Origin: Diadema setosum
Taxonomy: Eukaryota > Echinodermata > Echinoidea > Diadematoida > Diadematidae
NCBI GenBank assembly: GCA_033980235.1
Contig: CM067067.1
Location: forward strand, 18,109,239-18,173,238
Length of the DNA stretch: 64,000 nt
Direction: 5' to 3'
A program made the position numbers and the translations under genes. Position 1 is the stretch's first letter; every line of letters begins with the position of its first letter. The notes beneath the pieces are model-generated. The model was not told the origin of the DNA. It saw nothing but the letters and a program-made list of their open reading frames with translations, and did not search any database. Below are positions 10,471 through 25,266 of this stretch, piece by piece.

Positions 10471-10942
10471 AAAGAAATTGATGTACGACAGCATTTTGTT
10501 ATTGTAAAGGTATCATTGACACATTACTCTGCGGGATAATATGCTGAAATATATGATGGACTTGGAATGGGGCCGAAAGTCCTCTGAAATGGAGAGAGGA
10601 ATTCCTGGAAAGAGTTTCCTTTGTGTATGTAAATAATAAATATAACTACAGGTGGTCTCTCCCATTACATTTCCTTCTCTGTCATCGCCCAAATCATATC
10701 CAATAGTGGTAGAGTGATTACCTGAATTGCAGTTGCCCCAAATTTATCAAAACAGGGATTTATCAAAACAGGGATAAAAGAAATGAAGATATTTCTTGAA
10801 ATTGACCGTAAATGTGGCAATGATGTATCTTTACGACTAGGAGATGCTGCACATACATCAACGAAGTTTACGAGATATCTTAATAAGTTCATTGATCTGG
10901 TTGAATTGAAACTTGACACAGTTTTGACACCATCTCCTTGAC

Positions 10943-11170
10943 AGGGGAATGAAATCTAATTATACAATATGTGGATTGCATGAATGCAGCAATACCAGTA
11001 GAATACATCCAAAATGTTGTAGTCTTCTCGTCCAGCGATGGCGGCACAGAAACTTACAAAAAAAAAAATCACAACTTTTGAACGGATTGTCCAATTCTCC
11101 TCAAACTTTCACTGATGCGTTCAACTAAAATTGCTGCATTCACTATCATATATCTTTAGGTTTCATTCCC
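10943..11170. mobile_element. shortened copy of the 566-bp TTAA foldback family
   Basis: GGGGAATGAAA at the left is inverted at the right as TTTCATTCCCC. The interior shares TGGATTG...GCAGCAATA, GTAGTCTTCTC, AACTTTTGAACGGATTGTCC and CTCAAACTTTCACTGATG with the full copy at 59169-59734. Much of one arm is deleted, and the TTAA ends are not preserved. Confidence 0.65.
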
Positions 11171-11286
11171 CCCCCCCCCCTTCCCATCCATCCCATTATC
11201 ATCTTTCCCTCCTCCATCTCCTATGATGGTTACTGAATGTAACCAGCATATTGAAAGATGGCCTAATGCTTTACAGTGTACTTACA

Positions 11287-11753
11287 TTAAAGGAGACCTC
11301 CGGATGATTTTCAGATTTTTACATTTGATCAACTATAAATTAGTTATACTGAGGACAGAGTTTCAGAATTTGTGATAATTGGGATGAAGAATAAGAATAT
11401 TTTCAAAATTTAGAACAAATTGCAATGAACAAGGATTATGACATGGCAGAGTCACCATAAGAATGCATGAGTTGGGGCTCAAGGAAGCAGAACAAAAGAA
11501 GAAAGCATGCATAGATTATACACAGGTGAACTCGCAAGCAAGTGATATTGTAATGAAATTACACTGCTACATTTCTGAAATATGTGAACCTCCTATGTCA
11601 TCATCCTTGTTCAGAGTAATTTGTTGAAGATTTTTCAAAGTATTGTTTCTCTGCTCAAGAACCACAATAAATTCCACAAATCTATACATGGAGTTGTCGA
11701 TTTATGTACTACATGATGTGAAATTATGAAAATCGTCTGGAATGTCCCTTTAA
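11287..11753. mobile_element. 467-bp TTAA-bounded element
   Basis: The left end is TTAA-AGGAGACCTCCGGATG. The right end, read in reverse, is TTAA-AGGGACATTCCAGACG, and both run into GATTTTC. TTAA at each end fits a TTAA target duplication. It is a different family from the 566-bp and 1.03-kb foldbacks. No open frame of note. Confidence 0.75.
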
Positions 11754-14700
11754 CAGAAATAGTTATACAATTTTTGAAATAGGCAAGGAAGGCACACAAA
11801 CATTTACACATAGAGAGACGCGTCTACACAAGATTAGTGGTTGTATCTATATTTCTGTATTTCAAAAGAAATTCAGTTTCTTGCACACTCAAAACAGAAA
11901 TACAGGTAAAAGTGGACAGGGGATAAAAAGGACAGGTAGAGCAAAAAAAGAAAGGAAAAAAAAATCAACACATCAACTTGACATAGGAAATGTAAAAATG
12001 CTCTCCACAATATCATATTTCCCAAATGTTCTATTTTCAGCTTAAAATTGCAAACACAAACAAAAACATAAATGTTTAGATGTCTCTGCACAAAATATGC
12101 AAGAGGCATCTTTTTCCGGTGAATTACATTTTCTTTTTTTTTTTCTTTGAAATCAGACTACACACACACAGACCAGCTGGAACATGCTCTCTGTAATTCT
12201 TCAACACTGGACCAAATGACAACGTTCGGTCAACATTTCGTCTCCTTGTTCGACAGAGGTCATCTTACAAAAGCCATCCTTGCGTACATACGAATGAATG
12301 GGTGTGGTCAAGAGGGACGTTCCATCCCAGACCACGGCGGATGGCTTGCGTAGATGCACTCGACCACTGACCTCACACTGGCCACTAAGAGAAATTTTTT
12401 AAAAATATATATATACGTACGTGTCCACATTCAATTGCCGCCAACACAGCAAGCATTTACCACAGCACAACACACATTGGATGATAGGTGGGGTAGAAAC
12501 ACTTTTAACACGTAGTAAAGCCATGGCCCCCTACTGATACTGACTGAACTTTGGAACAGAGAAAGCGAGCCTACTCGTAAACACAATCTTGTCACAGAAA
12601 GTTTTTAACATACCATAGTCGCAGATACTGTACCAAAGTGGCAGCGGTGAATCCTAAAAATCTGGGTCTCACATGAATTGTCGGTGTAGTTGCACTTGAC
12701 TTGCAAGACTGGCGTTGGTCGTAACAAATTGGCCAGCCCCGCCTTGAACAAGCCTTATGCTCGACTACAACTCTTCCAACAAGGGGGCCCAGCGAAGGAT
12801 TGCTTTGCATCATTTCTATGGCATATGTAACCACCAACGTTTTGCTCCGGCACATCTTACATGACGTGGGGTGAAAAAAATTGTAAAATCTTACCTAGCT
12901 CTCTTTTTTGTCATGTAATTGACCAGTATTTCCACTGGACTGAGCAACCTGTCAAGCGAACTAAACCTGGCATGTTTCACGATGCCAACACATACTGAAA
13001 TGATTTATATGATGAACGTATCGCAAATGTCTGCAAGGTTCGCAATGTAATCATTCTTCTAAGCTATGTAGCATAACAGTAATGCCTACTAAAAATTTAA
13101 CCAAAAAAAGGAAAATCTATAAACGACTGATAAAGGACAGCCACTACAACTCTCCTCTCCCCCTCTAATACTTCAACTCGCAAATTACAGGTCTCTGCTG
13201 AATTAAAATGGGTTTCCTGTTTGGTAAAATTCAACAGAGGGAAATTTCACAGTATCGGAAGTAAGCGTGCTAATACCTGCCAAGCACAGCCCGACTTCTG
13301 GAGAAATTATGTATTCATAACCCTAATCTATCTGTGGCAAAGTCCAAGAATATTATGTGCATTACCCCATGCTTGGGAACTACCTATTAACAACCCACTT
13401 TCTCTCAATGCACATGACAATATTGTGTGATCTAGTCTAATTCCACCAATTGGAACATTTCAATGGCATTTGGTGGCTCGTTTCACTTCGCTTCACGCCA
13501 ACTCCTGCACTGCGTACAGCACCACGCCAAACGAACAACGTCCTAGTGCTCTCAAACTGGAATAAATTAAGCTTGTATGGATTCAGTTAAAAGAGCAGAG
13601 AATACAAAACGCAGTTCAATTTGGCAAACAAAATAAATAATAGTATACAAGTGGTACCTCCAAGGATTTCATAATACTTCTCATTTTCCCTCCTACAATT
13701 TCTATCCCTGCCATTTTTTCTAGGCCACTGACACACAAACTAGTATAAAGCAAGTTTCACACGACACTCGTACGTATGGAGGTTTAGAACAACACCTCCT
13801 AAAATAGTCCATATCAAATGACATCACGTACATGATGGGGTGAGCTATTACATTGAGGAGGAAGATACATTGTACTCTAGTCTCAGTCGAATTCAAGTAA
13901 ATTTTGCCTCAATGAAGATCAATATTCCCCTAAAAAACAAAACAGCAAAAATCCAGCTACATATCTAATGAAAAGGGGGGGGGGGGATGGCAACCTACCC
14001 TTACTGTGAACGAATGTAACTTGTGTCAATTACCGGTATAGGCAAATTGAGCCAACCAAGTCAATGCAAGCAATGCGCTACGAGGGAAAGTAGCTATAAC
14101 TTGCAGAGAATCATCAAGGAAGGATGCAGACAAGAACTCAGATTGCCCGAGTGCTAAAAAGTAAAAATAAATAAAATGCACTTAAAAGTTTGACAAGGAA
14201 ACGTGTGAAAAAACTCTGATCTGATTTTACATCCTCATAGGGGAATTTCTCATATCTTATTATGTTCTACAAGAAGATATACATGTATCAATGTAAAGTA
14301 CACGATGGATCAGGTCTTAACACACTCATTTTTCAAGACCAAAACATGAACATGAAATTGCTTAATTTCATTTTTCTCGTAACATAAGCTCACTTTAGGC
14401 CCATTCATAGACATAAATTATTGGTTCTGGGATGGAAATGCATGATTTTATTTGCCAATGTACATGGCAATGTACATGGAAAAAGGAACCCACCCCCCCC
14501 CCCCCAAAAAAAAAACAAAAAAACAAAAAAACAAAACCAACAAACAAAACCTTGCACTGCTGCATGCCAGGTACTTCAAATCTCTAATCTATGCACACTT
14601 GCAATGACTAGACTTGCAATAACAATGACTGGAGCGTGATCCTGGGCACTCACATCCAGGGATTTACACAAATCAAGATGGACTTATTTTGCATCATGAC

Positions 14701-14854
14701 AAGTATCGCAATACTTCATGATATTTTGTGTCCACATTTCAGAACTATTAGTTTTTTGCATTGCGTTGTAATGTGTGAATGGACCTAATCAAAGACAATC
14801 GGGATAAGCTTAACACAAACTGATAACCCCATTCTACAGAGATTTGTTTTCATC
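11754..14854. other. convergent intergenic or 3' UTR sequence, no gene seen
   Basis: Both strands were read without finding a recognisable exon. A minus-strand open frame (12855-12592, 87 codons) and a plus-strand frame (12147-12353) have ordinary-looking composition but no family resemblance I can name. A C13-A9 composite homopolymer is at about 14493-14515. Confidence 0.45.
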
Positions 14855-15132
14855 GGTCACTCATCGCAAGCAAAGTTTGTTGCTTCCGGCCACCCACTGA
14901 AGTGTATCGGACTGCAGTCTGATTAATCCCACTTGGTTGGTCGACTATCGGGTAAGTTTTAGACATGCCATTCATGATCCTCATTGGATGATCTTGCCTC
15001 ATCAGATCACCGCCCGACATGTCTGACACTGACCCGATAGTCGACCAACACATGTCCAATTCATCGGGCTGCGATCAGATGCACGTCGGTGGGTGGCCCG
15101 GAAGCGATAACCTCTGCTTATGATGCGTGACC
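14855..15132. mobile_element. 278-bp foldback (MITE-like) element
   Basis: Both ends start GGTCAC and continue into related arms sharing GCTTCCGG...CCACCCAC. The inner arms share TTGGTCGACTATCGGG (near 14936) and its complement CCCGATAGTCGACCAA (near 15032). The very long arm match shows recent palindrome formation. No coding capacity. Confidence 0.8.
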
Positions 15133-15242
15133 AATGAGAGAAAATGTCTGTGGAATCGGGGTATAAACTTAACTGGAATGTTTACAATTGTGTTGTTTCT
15201 ACCTTTTTTTCTTCGCAAAGTCAGTGCAAGAGAAAAACCACT

Positions 15243-15453
15243 ACTGTAAAAGTGGACACTTTTGTGGCGTGGAAGTTTTCGCGCAATTTGTGCGACCAGA
15301 AACTAGCGCGAAAATAATAGCATGCAAATACTATTGTTTGTTGCTTGTACCACTATTACTTGTCTTGATTTCACAAAATTAAAGACAAGAGAAATTCATC
15401 TTACCCAACCAATCGCGAAAAATTATTCGAGCGAAAACATCCACTTTTACAGT
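15243..15453. mobile_element. 211-bp TIR element, ACTGTAAAAGTGGA family
   Basis: ACTGTAAAAGTGGA (15243-15256) is exactly inverted at 15440-15453. The interior holds GCGCGAAAATAAT and CGCGAAAAATTATTCG segments. A related element is at 59781-59967 and a fragment near 4180-4260. Confidence 0.75.
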
Positions 15454-15454
15454 T

Positions 15455-18400
15455 AATGATGGCAGAGACTCTCACAACATGTACAATGTAGGAGAGAGCA
15501 TGTTCAGATAACTGCAACATGACCTTTGACCTAGAGCTCTGACACCAGAATGCTTTTTTCAACATGATGGCAAACTTGGGCCTTTTTACGGGTTATGATG
15601 ATTGCAAAAAAAGTTACCACTAAACACAATGGTGAATTTCAAGGGGAGAGAGAGCAAGAGAGAGAGAAAAAAAAAAGTGATTCCGAACCCGTCTGCAAAG
15701 AAGCTGGTACTCCGTTCAGATTCGCACTATCTGCCACCACGTTACATAACACCTACATATTATGTTTCAGGGATTTTAAATCCTTCTAAAAAAAAAAAAG
15801 ATGAATCACATTGGCGGCAAGGTTACACTTTTTTTAAAAAGAAATCTTAGATACAAGAAAAATCTCACACTTTGGTTTCTAAAAGGCATGTGCACACAGA
15901 GACACAACAATGGGGTCATGATAAAGATTAAAATCAAACCAGAAGAGTGCTATTATATGCCAAAGTCTTGCATTTTTGTGCAGTGGGTAGGCTTACAGAC
16001 TAATGTCATCTTCTTTTGATGCAAAGCTTGTAAAACAAAAATGCCCTCTCTGAATATCAACAAACACATTTCAATATCATCATCATTAATCTCTCCCTCT
16101 TTTTTTTTTTTTTTTTCAAGCAAGAGGTATGTATACTGCGCAAAATTCAAATGATTAAAGTCAATTATATAGTATGACATACAGGTCAACAGATCTTTAA
16201 TGATTGAAGGACATCTGTTGATGATGTCCACGTCCATCCTATAGAACAGGCACAGGATCAGTCAGCAAAGAAATGAGTAATTACTTGTTGTTATTTGGAG
16301 TGACGACAGTTTTCTCAGAGTTTAGTGTAATGTAATTCAGACTGCAAACCATCATTGTCTTACACAAAATGAATTAAATAATGTAAAACAATCTAAAAAA
16401 AAAATATATAGGATATTATTGCTAGTGATTATATCCTTAATAAGTGCTGATCAGAGAGGGAATTCTTTTTTTTAAAAGAAAAAACACATAATTCATACAA
16501 ATACGGTTGTGCCTTTGCAAATTAGTTGTACAACACATAGTGCACTATACAAAAAAAAAAAATGAAATAAAATAACCCTAGCTACAGTCCATTGACAGAC
16601 CAGTGTTGAAAAGGGTGAGCAGTAGACTCCTGAGAGACAAACATTTCATTAGCTTATCCTAACTTCATTACCGTACAGCCATAACTGTGTTTACTGTGAG
16701 GAAAAAAGTTGGTGCGTAACTCCATTCACTTAATCACAAAATTGGCCAGGATGGCTAAGTCGACGAGGAGGAGGAGGATGATGACGATGTTGCTTGTGAT
16801 GATGGTAGCAATGGCTCACTGTGACGATACACCATAGAAATTTCGTCTCTATCCTTGAAAATACAGGTATCCCGTTTACCAAAAGTTTATGCAATGACTG
16901 GGGAAATGATGCTTAAAATCACATTGCAAATAGACAGTGTGTCAGTGTCAACCAGCATTATTACCATAAGACTGTTTTTGAGAGAATCTAACTTGTACAC
17001 ATTTTAGTAGAGTTATCTCCATTTTTTGAGGTTGGGATGCACCATCACACTTTCCCGCTCAAAGATTTGCCCGCCACAAGCCTTTTTCGACTCTCCACAG
17101 CCCCTGGAATGTTACATCAACATATTCTTGCTCTTGTGCAAACCCATCGCCATGTTAGCAAGTGTCTTACAGTATGGACTCGTGCTGCCAAATTTAACAA
17201 AAGATTAAAAATTTAAAAAAAAATGCAAAAGAATTGTTGTGCCTAGATTTGATAACTACTTAAGAATGTCTTCTGCAGACAACCCAGATATGGAATTATC
17301 ATCTTAACAGATGATACACTTTCACTATCATTATCACATCCGGATGTTTTTGGTGGCGCTGCTTTGTCATCTACATCTGTATACAGGATGCAAAATGTTC
17401 TGGCTCGTTGATTTGTCTACTTTTAAAAAAAATAATAGAATACAAAATTAATTTAATGTCAAATCATCCCGTGACATTTAACACAAGCCATGAATGATGA
17501 ACCACTAAACATAGCAGCAGAGTCAAGATGTTAAAAAAAAAAGGCAAACGCGGAGAATAATAACAAACAGCAAGTATCGAAACCAGGGACCACGTCAAGT
17601 TGCTGTGATACTTTTCCTGCAAGGAGGCCTCTCACTTATCTGACGTCAAGGTGTGGCAACAGTGGCCTTTTGGCGGGAAGCTGACAAACCTTCGCTGAAC
17701 ATACAGTATGCCTACTGCTGCTTGCATCAGCCTCATGAGTACGTATAAAGATGGCTAATGACCAGGGATGTGATGGAAGAAATCAACTGAGAGAAAAAGA
17801 AAAAAATGCGATAGGTACCATCACATTTAATACAAACAATGGTTTAATACCTGTGTCCTACCCAGGCTCAAATTACTGCGATCTATGTGAGGCCCTTTTC
17901 TTTAGGGGGGTAACCAGCACCGCTTGGGACCTTCTTGCGTGTCTTTCATCCACTGGGCATTAACTTCTGAAGAGGGTAGAGTGTTGTAGACATGCAAGGG
18001 AACCCAAAACTAGGAAATGGAGTCAATTGCTGCACCTGTTAAACATCATCAACAAACAGTCCCTCTAATTTGGTGAAAGCAAGTAAGAAAACTGCATTTA
18101 TCCCTCCTTGAATCATGTTCTGTATTGGGTGGCTACAAAAAGCTTTGCAAATCCTGTTAAGAATTTCTCTTGCCATGAAACAACACAAACATTCTGCAGT
18201 TTTCAAATATGGAAAATAGCTCACTGTGAGTGCTTACATTGCTAAGTCTCACATACTGAGTAGATTCATCAGTTCATACAAACTCAAAACTTGAATATAT
18301 CTGCACAGTCAGACACAGCAGACCTAGTTGTAAGCAAGACTACCAAGTGTTTCCATGAGAATAGTAACCGGCCAAACATCAATTCACTGCATTTAATAAC

Positions 18401-20015
18401 CAGTTTTGTGTTTCTCTGATCTGTAAACTACTTTGCTAAACTTAGCAGTCACAAAATTCTCAGTTTTTGTGATGCACTAATTGAAAACTTCATGTGTTTA
18501 CAAAAAAAGAGCAGGGAAATCCTTTTAAAAAGGCCTGATAATGCTTTAACATGCATTGATTGAAATTTCATGAAAACATTCATGAAAATGGCAAGCAGCA
18601 CACCTGGACTCTCGTCAAAGTACAACTACCGGTAATTGGCGACAAACTGCATACTTGGGAAAAGGAAGACTTTATTCATTTTTCTTTCTTTCTTCTTCTT
18701 AGTCAAGTTCAGGTTTATCATCCCCCCCCCCAAAAAAAAAAAAAAAAAAACAAAAAAAAAACTCTACTCTCACCAGGTCCTGTTAAAGCTATGCATGGTA
18801 CACAGAAAATCTTTGCAACAAATCTGGGAACAGGAACATAAGAAGCTAACAGGCTGGGTTCCACACATCCCAACACTGCATGTAAGCAGTGGGAACAGGC
18901 ATGGTCACCATCCCCCCCCCCCCCCCAATAAAAAGTTTAAACAACTGGAACTATCACAACCTTTACCAGCAAGCCAAATCCTATACCTGCACATAAATGT
19001 TCACATATGTTTGTGTCCATGCATGTCTGTATTGGTGTGTCTATGTGTGCACAGGTGTTCAGGTGCGAGGATTATTCTGACCCCGAACACTATGTGAGGT
19101 CATGGGGATTATTTTCTACTGGTGCCGGAATGTCAGCTCATGTACCTGTGTATATTTGGTTCTCCCTCGGAGCAGCAAGAAGCACAATCAGCACACTTCC
19201 ATCTCTCTCTTCCCCCTCCCTCCCCTCTTTCGTAAGAAAAAAAAAAAATGTATAAATGACATGAACAAAGTCTAACTACATGTAAAAAAAAGGGGGAAAA
19301 ATATTGACATTTATGAACCTGTACCAATACATCCATGAAGATGTCAGTATGAGTAAAGAATTGGGGTAACAACATCAACAACAAAACGAACAACCTCTGT
19401 GATCAATACCTAATACAGGTGGTACTGCCATTTCAAAAGCTGTATTATGCACTCATGAACTGAATGAACTTCCAACATGCATTGCTAGCAAAAGGTCTTC
19501 AATTATGTGATTCTCCGCTACATGTTTTTCACTCCAATATGATGCAGGGTTGGCTATTGTCAACTTCAGGAGATAAAGCATACAGTCTAACGTCGTCCAA
19601 AAGATTTCTCTCATCCGGGTTAACAGTATCGACATTAAGTCACGGGAACATTTTGAATGCAACTCCGCCATTAACAGTGGTCTGGGGGGGGGGGGGTGGG
19701 AGGATTGCAGCCACATCCTAATAAAGGAACAACTTTCATACTTCAGGGTGGCCGACATATACCTGAACATTCAAATATCAAAGTCAGAGAGATTCCAGAG
19801 AGATATTGGGGAGATACTTGAGTGTTGCAATTATTTCAAGAGGCAATCCAATATTCTCCACATCAGTGAGGTATTTTTACTTTACTCTTGTTGGGGCATG
19901 AAAAGTGTCTGTTTTCAGGGAGTCCCCTATACAGTCAGGGAGACTCAATAGCTTGGCATGTTATCAGCACTGCAGTCCTCATGGAGAGAAAAGAAAACAA
20001 GAGACAATTAGAAAA
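15455..20015. other. convergent intergenic sequence, no gene seen
   Basis: AT-rich sequence with many homopolymer runs, including a C10-A20 junction near 18721-18750 and C16 near 18911. A short GAG/GAT-rich stretch is at 16764-16783. No conserved reading frame was recognised. Part may be RFX7 3' UTR on the minus strand: AATAAA read on the minus strand occurs near 18671 and 22998, but neither has a clear downstream GT-rich element. Confidence 0.4.
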
Positions 20016-20361
20016 GCACTCGTAGAGCGCAGACCTCAACCAAGCAGCTCATTAATCCACCCGTACACGCATGTTGAAAATCGTCTAATTTCCCAATATA
20101 GAAGCCTTCCATTTACATCATCAGTTTCCAGCTATGCGGTGCCTCTTCTGAGCAGAGCACACGTGCATGCAAACCTAAAATATGTGCAACATGAACACCC
20201 AAGTTCATTGACACGATCTGCCAAAAGATTTTTTTAAAATGTCATAATGGACTTTTCCTGCAAGTTTCATTCAAATCCATTTTACAACTTTTTGAGTTAT
20301 TTTGCAAACAGACAAACCAACGCCAATGAAAACTTAACCTCCTCCTTCCTTGGAAGAGGTT
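20016..20361. mobile_element. dispersed repeat ending in AGACCTC / GAGGTT hairpin sequence
   Basis: It starts GCACTCGTAGAGCGCAGACC and ends in a small hairpin CCTCCTTCCTTGGAAGAGG before TTAAAAAT. The last third includes AACAGACAAACCAACGCCAA followed by TGAAAACTTAACC. The same opening words (GTGCTCCGAGAAAGCAGACC) and closing words (GAAAACATAACTCC) occur around 63150-63820. The class was not determined. Confidence 0.5.
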
Positions 20362-23300
20362 AAAAATGCAGGTATGATTCAAAGTGAGCATAGAATTGAG
20401 GACGGTCGAGTAAACTTTTGGCATGTCTACCCCAAGAGTGCTACATGATGGGAGCAAAATTCAGAACCAGCGTTAATTCATCAACATATTCCAGGACTTG
20501 CCTGATTTTTTTTTTCCCTTCCGTCATCCACCCACCCTGAAGCTGAAAGCTGATGAATTTCTGTCATAGGCCAAATACACTGTCAATGCTCACTTCTAAA
20601 ACAAATGAAATGATAATGATAAAAAACATTTTTTTTTTTTTTAACTTGGCAAGAATGTGATAATGTGAATGATGTAATGTGACTAATGTGAAAACGTGAA
20701 TGAAATTTTTGTGGCAAAATTAACCAGCAAACTCTCACAAAGAAGCAGAATAGAGAGGTTTCATGCAACAAATTCAGTATCCCCACTCAACAAACAGGTT
20801 CATTTCTCTTTACAAAGATGTAAGATGTGGTGACAACTCATGTAATGTAAAAAAAAAAAAAAAAAAAAAAAGTGAATGACCCATCTCAACAGCAATTTTT
20901 GTCATATCCCCTTTCTTCTTCCTACGTATGATAAGTGAAGAAAACTCAACTGGCCATTGAATACACAGAAATGAAAGTATTAGGACAGAGGCTGTACAAG
21001 TCTTTGCATTAAAAAATGAAAAAGAAAAAAAAAACAGTTATTAAAGTTGTTGGTAAAGCTTCACTAGTAAAATGTCTGCACGTTACATGCACAGTACTGC
21101 ATTCAAGTTATTATCTACCATGCTGCTCTGGAACAAAAAAGGGGGGGGGGGAGGGAGAAAAACAACAATGGCAATAATTCCTCTCCTTGACAACCAGAGA
21201 ACTATGAAGTTGGTAACTTGTCCTGGATTTTTTTTTTTTTTTTTAAGAGGGATAAACAAACACAAAAACAAACAAACATCACCATACGACTGAAGATATT
21301 TGTAGAGTGAACACATACGTTACGCAGTTTGGAATGCTTAAGAAGCTCATTCAAATTTTTCTCAACATTTACGAATGGGGAAAGGCTACTGGCTGCAAAC
21401 AGTTATCTCAGGCCTCACCCTCTGAGAACACAAATCTCTACTTGTCCATTGCATGGGGATTTGCCATGATAGCAACATGATATTAAGCTGGGAATGTGCA
21501 AACCTACTAACTTCAGTCAATTCAAAAACAAGCAGAGAAGTTCAAAAAATCCTCCATGGCTATTTGACACCATAGTAGGGAAATTTAGGATAACAATTCT
21601 TTGCACAGTGCAATAACCCATCTGATGACATGTTATAGATCAGAAATGTCATCACATCATCATATCTATGTCTATCTAGACAATAAAACATGGGGGCTGC
21701 TTTTTAGTGCCATGGGTCAAATGTTCTGACCAGTCATACATTCAACTTACTAATTCTTCCTGCTCATTGCCTTCAAAAAGTTCAGAATAATGTCGCATCA
21801 AATCCTTGGTGGACTTGGTTGGCTCTCACGAGTACCCAACTAGATCCCGTCTCCTCTGATAGTAGATTGACAAACATACTTTAATAGGGTCATATCTCTC
21901 GCATAAAAAAAAAAAAAAAAAAAAACACTTAGCAAAGATGCAAGTCCCAAATTGTAGATGGGAAGAACATTCCTGGTGATGGGTGCTAAGAACCAACTTT
22001 AACTCCTTACCCCCAGGGGCAACCAAAACTCACTCTTGAATTAGGACCCACTCTGCGTGACACCAAGTGTCGTCTTGCTAAGCGCCGAGTCCTCATCAGG
22101 TATCACAATACCTCCAGCCAGGCTCCCGGGCTATTGGTCTGGTTCTATTCATCACAAAGTCCAAAAATTTTGCTCCTTTGCAACGTATGCAGTAGGGGCT
22201 TTAAAATACGTGAAAGAAAGAATGCTACTGTGGACTGAATTTCAACAAGGAACCAATTAAATGATGGTGAATGATGATCCATATTTGGCGAGTGACGACT
22301 TCGCAATAGTGCAGAGGGTTGAATCTGAATCTAATGTGAAAGTTTTAGCAAAATTTGAACTCTAGTGTCACTGGATCATATATATAAACTTCCCGCAACA
22401 ACAGTAAGAAAATATAACTTGTAAAGGCTCCAGTTTTGTCTTTGTCTTTTTCTAGTTGTTAAAAAACACAAAACACACTATGTTGGGAAAATGCCAAAAT
22501 TCATCAGCAGGGCTATATCTACACAAGGCAGACATAAGATACTCTCAAGCTCTCTTCATCTGACAATGTGTATCCTCGGTAAAAAATACCCACTAAAACA
22601 GCCATCAATGGACACTTCATAATAGCTCCAATCTATGCTTTGCACCCCTCATATTAAAAGTTCCTAAACATCTTATTCAATCTCAAATTAGCCTTTCTTG
22701 TTTGTTTGTTTTTCCCCCTGTCACAATGCTCGTACATTCACACGATTATGTCAGCACAGGGTGGTCACCGAATATCTCATTGAATGCTCTCATAGAATGC
22801 CATTTTGTCAGGGAACAAAGAAAACTTGAGTCAAGCAATGTGACAATTAGGCAAACTCCATCATGTGGGTGATAACACATATCATTCAAGTGTACTGTCA
22901 ATTAGGATGTCGTTAAACATCTCTTAATGTCTGTTGTCATCAACCATGGCAAAGTTAACATTTCTACAGGAGACAATATCCTCAATGATGCATCAAATTT
23001 ATTTACACTTAAAAAAAAAAAAAGGTCTTTGCAAGACAGCATCACTGAGCTATACCTCACATGCACTGTGATATGGGGGGGGGGGGGACCACTATTGACA
23101 TATGGCAAGAAAACTAATGTGGCTACCTTTCGGGGATACAAGTGTCACTTTGACGTTTTTGTAATCATTCAACATCACACTCAGGTATTTGCTCTCTTAC
23201 AATATCATTAGCAGACATGTGACTGACATTCGTGTGAACACAACACAAAAATTGCAATAGATATCGAATAGAATTTTCAAGTCAAGAATTCAACAGGTGC

Positions 23301-25266
23301 AATAGTCGGTACAGGAGCCGACACTCGTGTGCAGAACACCATTCATCTTGCGCATACACAATATGGTGTCTCACTGAAGCAAGAGAGCTGAAAATGAGAT
23401 TCACAAACAATTTTGTGGATTCACAATTCTAAACACACGCGGGCGCCTGCCTGCTGGCCTGCACAGCAAGCCAAGATATCAAGCTTGGGGGCTACGAGTT
23501 GACAAAACTAGTCCTGATGTTGACCACGCAATTAAGTCCACTGTCTGCAGAATCATCATCATGCTGGTGTTATCATTAGTATTATTTTTTTTGGTAAATT
23601 CATTCTGTCTTCCATTCCAATTCAAATATTCCGTTGCAAACTGAGGAGAAAAAGAGGTCATTTAATTGTCTAATCATATATCAAAATGTTATTTCATTGT
23701 ATGACGTAATCATTACATACATAGTCCCAGCCATGCATGATTGTGTCCATATATAATTTTCAGCCAAAATGGAGGCTCCACGACGGTAACCACAGGAGGT
23801 TAGACCATTCCCACCGAGTCATCAGTGAATCCGTCATTAATGCACAAAATTGATTCTGCATCAGCTGGTGTACCTCGCATGCAGATGGTTCTGCATGGGG
23901 GCGTGACCTTAGACTTATCCTACAATGCAATGCGTCAACACTTAACCTCAGCTTGTTGCCAGCACTGCGTGTAGAGTTATGAATGCACAAAATTGCAAAC
24001 TTCATGGCCTTCCCCCCCAAAAAAATGGCAAGACAGCTCCTGCCCAGATTTACACTATTCAAAATCTAAAATGGAATTTGTTAAGAAACAACAAAAATCA
24101 CTTTCATCTGCATGCATGCGAGCTGATGAACATTTTGTTGAATGGATATGTAAACTTCTCAGCCTCGCAATGCAAAAAAAAAAAAAAATAAGAAAAGAAG
24201 ACTCTGTCAACTAACTGTCCCTTTTGGAAACATCGTTCTCGTATGACAACACAGGCCACGTTATCAAGCACTTTGGTTAATTATGACGGGACTGCTCCAC
24301 CTGCCTTTCAATGACTTTTTGCAGAATACTGTGTCAGGCAACAAAGATGCTGCCGTGACTATAAAAACTCTAGAGCCATGCATTACCACTCTTTGCTGCG
24401 ATGGACAAAATGTTCCACTTTCCCTAATGAATACTGACGTGTATCACAAAGTCTCGCCGACTTCCATACATTCACCTTTTTTGGTTTGATCTTCAAATGT
24501 ATTTCACCACACACAACTACTAAAGGAGAGAAAAAAATGGACACACACACTCAGACACACACACACACACGCGCGCACATTCACACTCTACTCACATACA
24601 ATTTTGAACATTTCTTGCCCTCTCACTCTTGAATTTCTTTTCTCGCCTCACCAATTCCCGCCATTGTTACTCTATCGCCGGTTGAAATGCCATTATCTTT
24701 GCAGTTATAAACATTAATTCAACTTTTTTCGTCTGTATAACTTCTGAACTCTTCTAGGATCAACTTTACCGATGTATAAAAAAGAACATCAGCAAAAACG
24801 AAGTTAATTTCATGCGCATCGTTCACAGACTGACTTCAAACAATTACTCCTCCATTACTAGATTCCCAGAACCACAGAAGCTAGTCTTGCAATGTTCCGA
24901 TACTTAGAGTCAATTGATCTCTATGTTAAAACTGAAACACATTCAAATATTTCATACTCATTCAACAGCATTTAGAAACTCTTCTTGCAAAAATGCTGTC
25001 CGGCAATATTTGCCTAGACTACTGAAAGAATCTCTATCAACTAATAATGCACCTTACACTTTTTTTTTTTTTACTGCAACACTTGAATTAAGTAAATGAG
25101 TATGATCATACATCATATATTCTCTATGAATGATGAAAAGGATTGGGTTTAGTTACAAATCATTTTTTTGTTTTTTACATCAATACGCCCAGAATCACAC
25201 TGTGGACAAGTTGGAGTCTCTGACTCTGTCACATGCTTGTGTCTTGGGCTGTATTGCTACGCAATC
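20362..25266. other. RFX7-like 3' UTR and intergenic sequence (unresolved)
   Basis: This lies directly downstream of the RFX7-like stop codon and probably includes its 3' UTR, but I cannot place a convincing poly(A) site. It contains A/T runs, a G11 run near 21139, a G12 run near 23076 and a CA/CG repeat at 24541-24580. No gene was recognised. Confidence 0.4.

Noticed and set aside
12592..12855. An 87-codon minus-strand open frame with non-repetitive composition.
   Set aside because: No domain, splice context or conserved motif could be recognised. It was left as unassigned sequence rather than called a gene.
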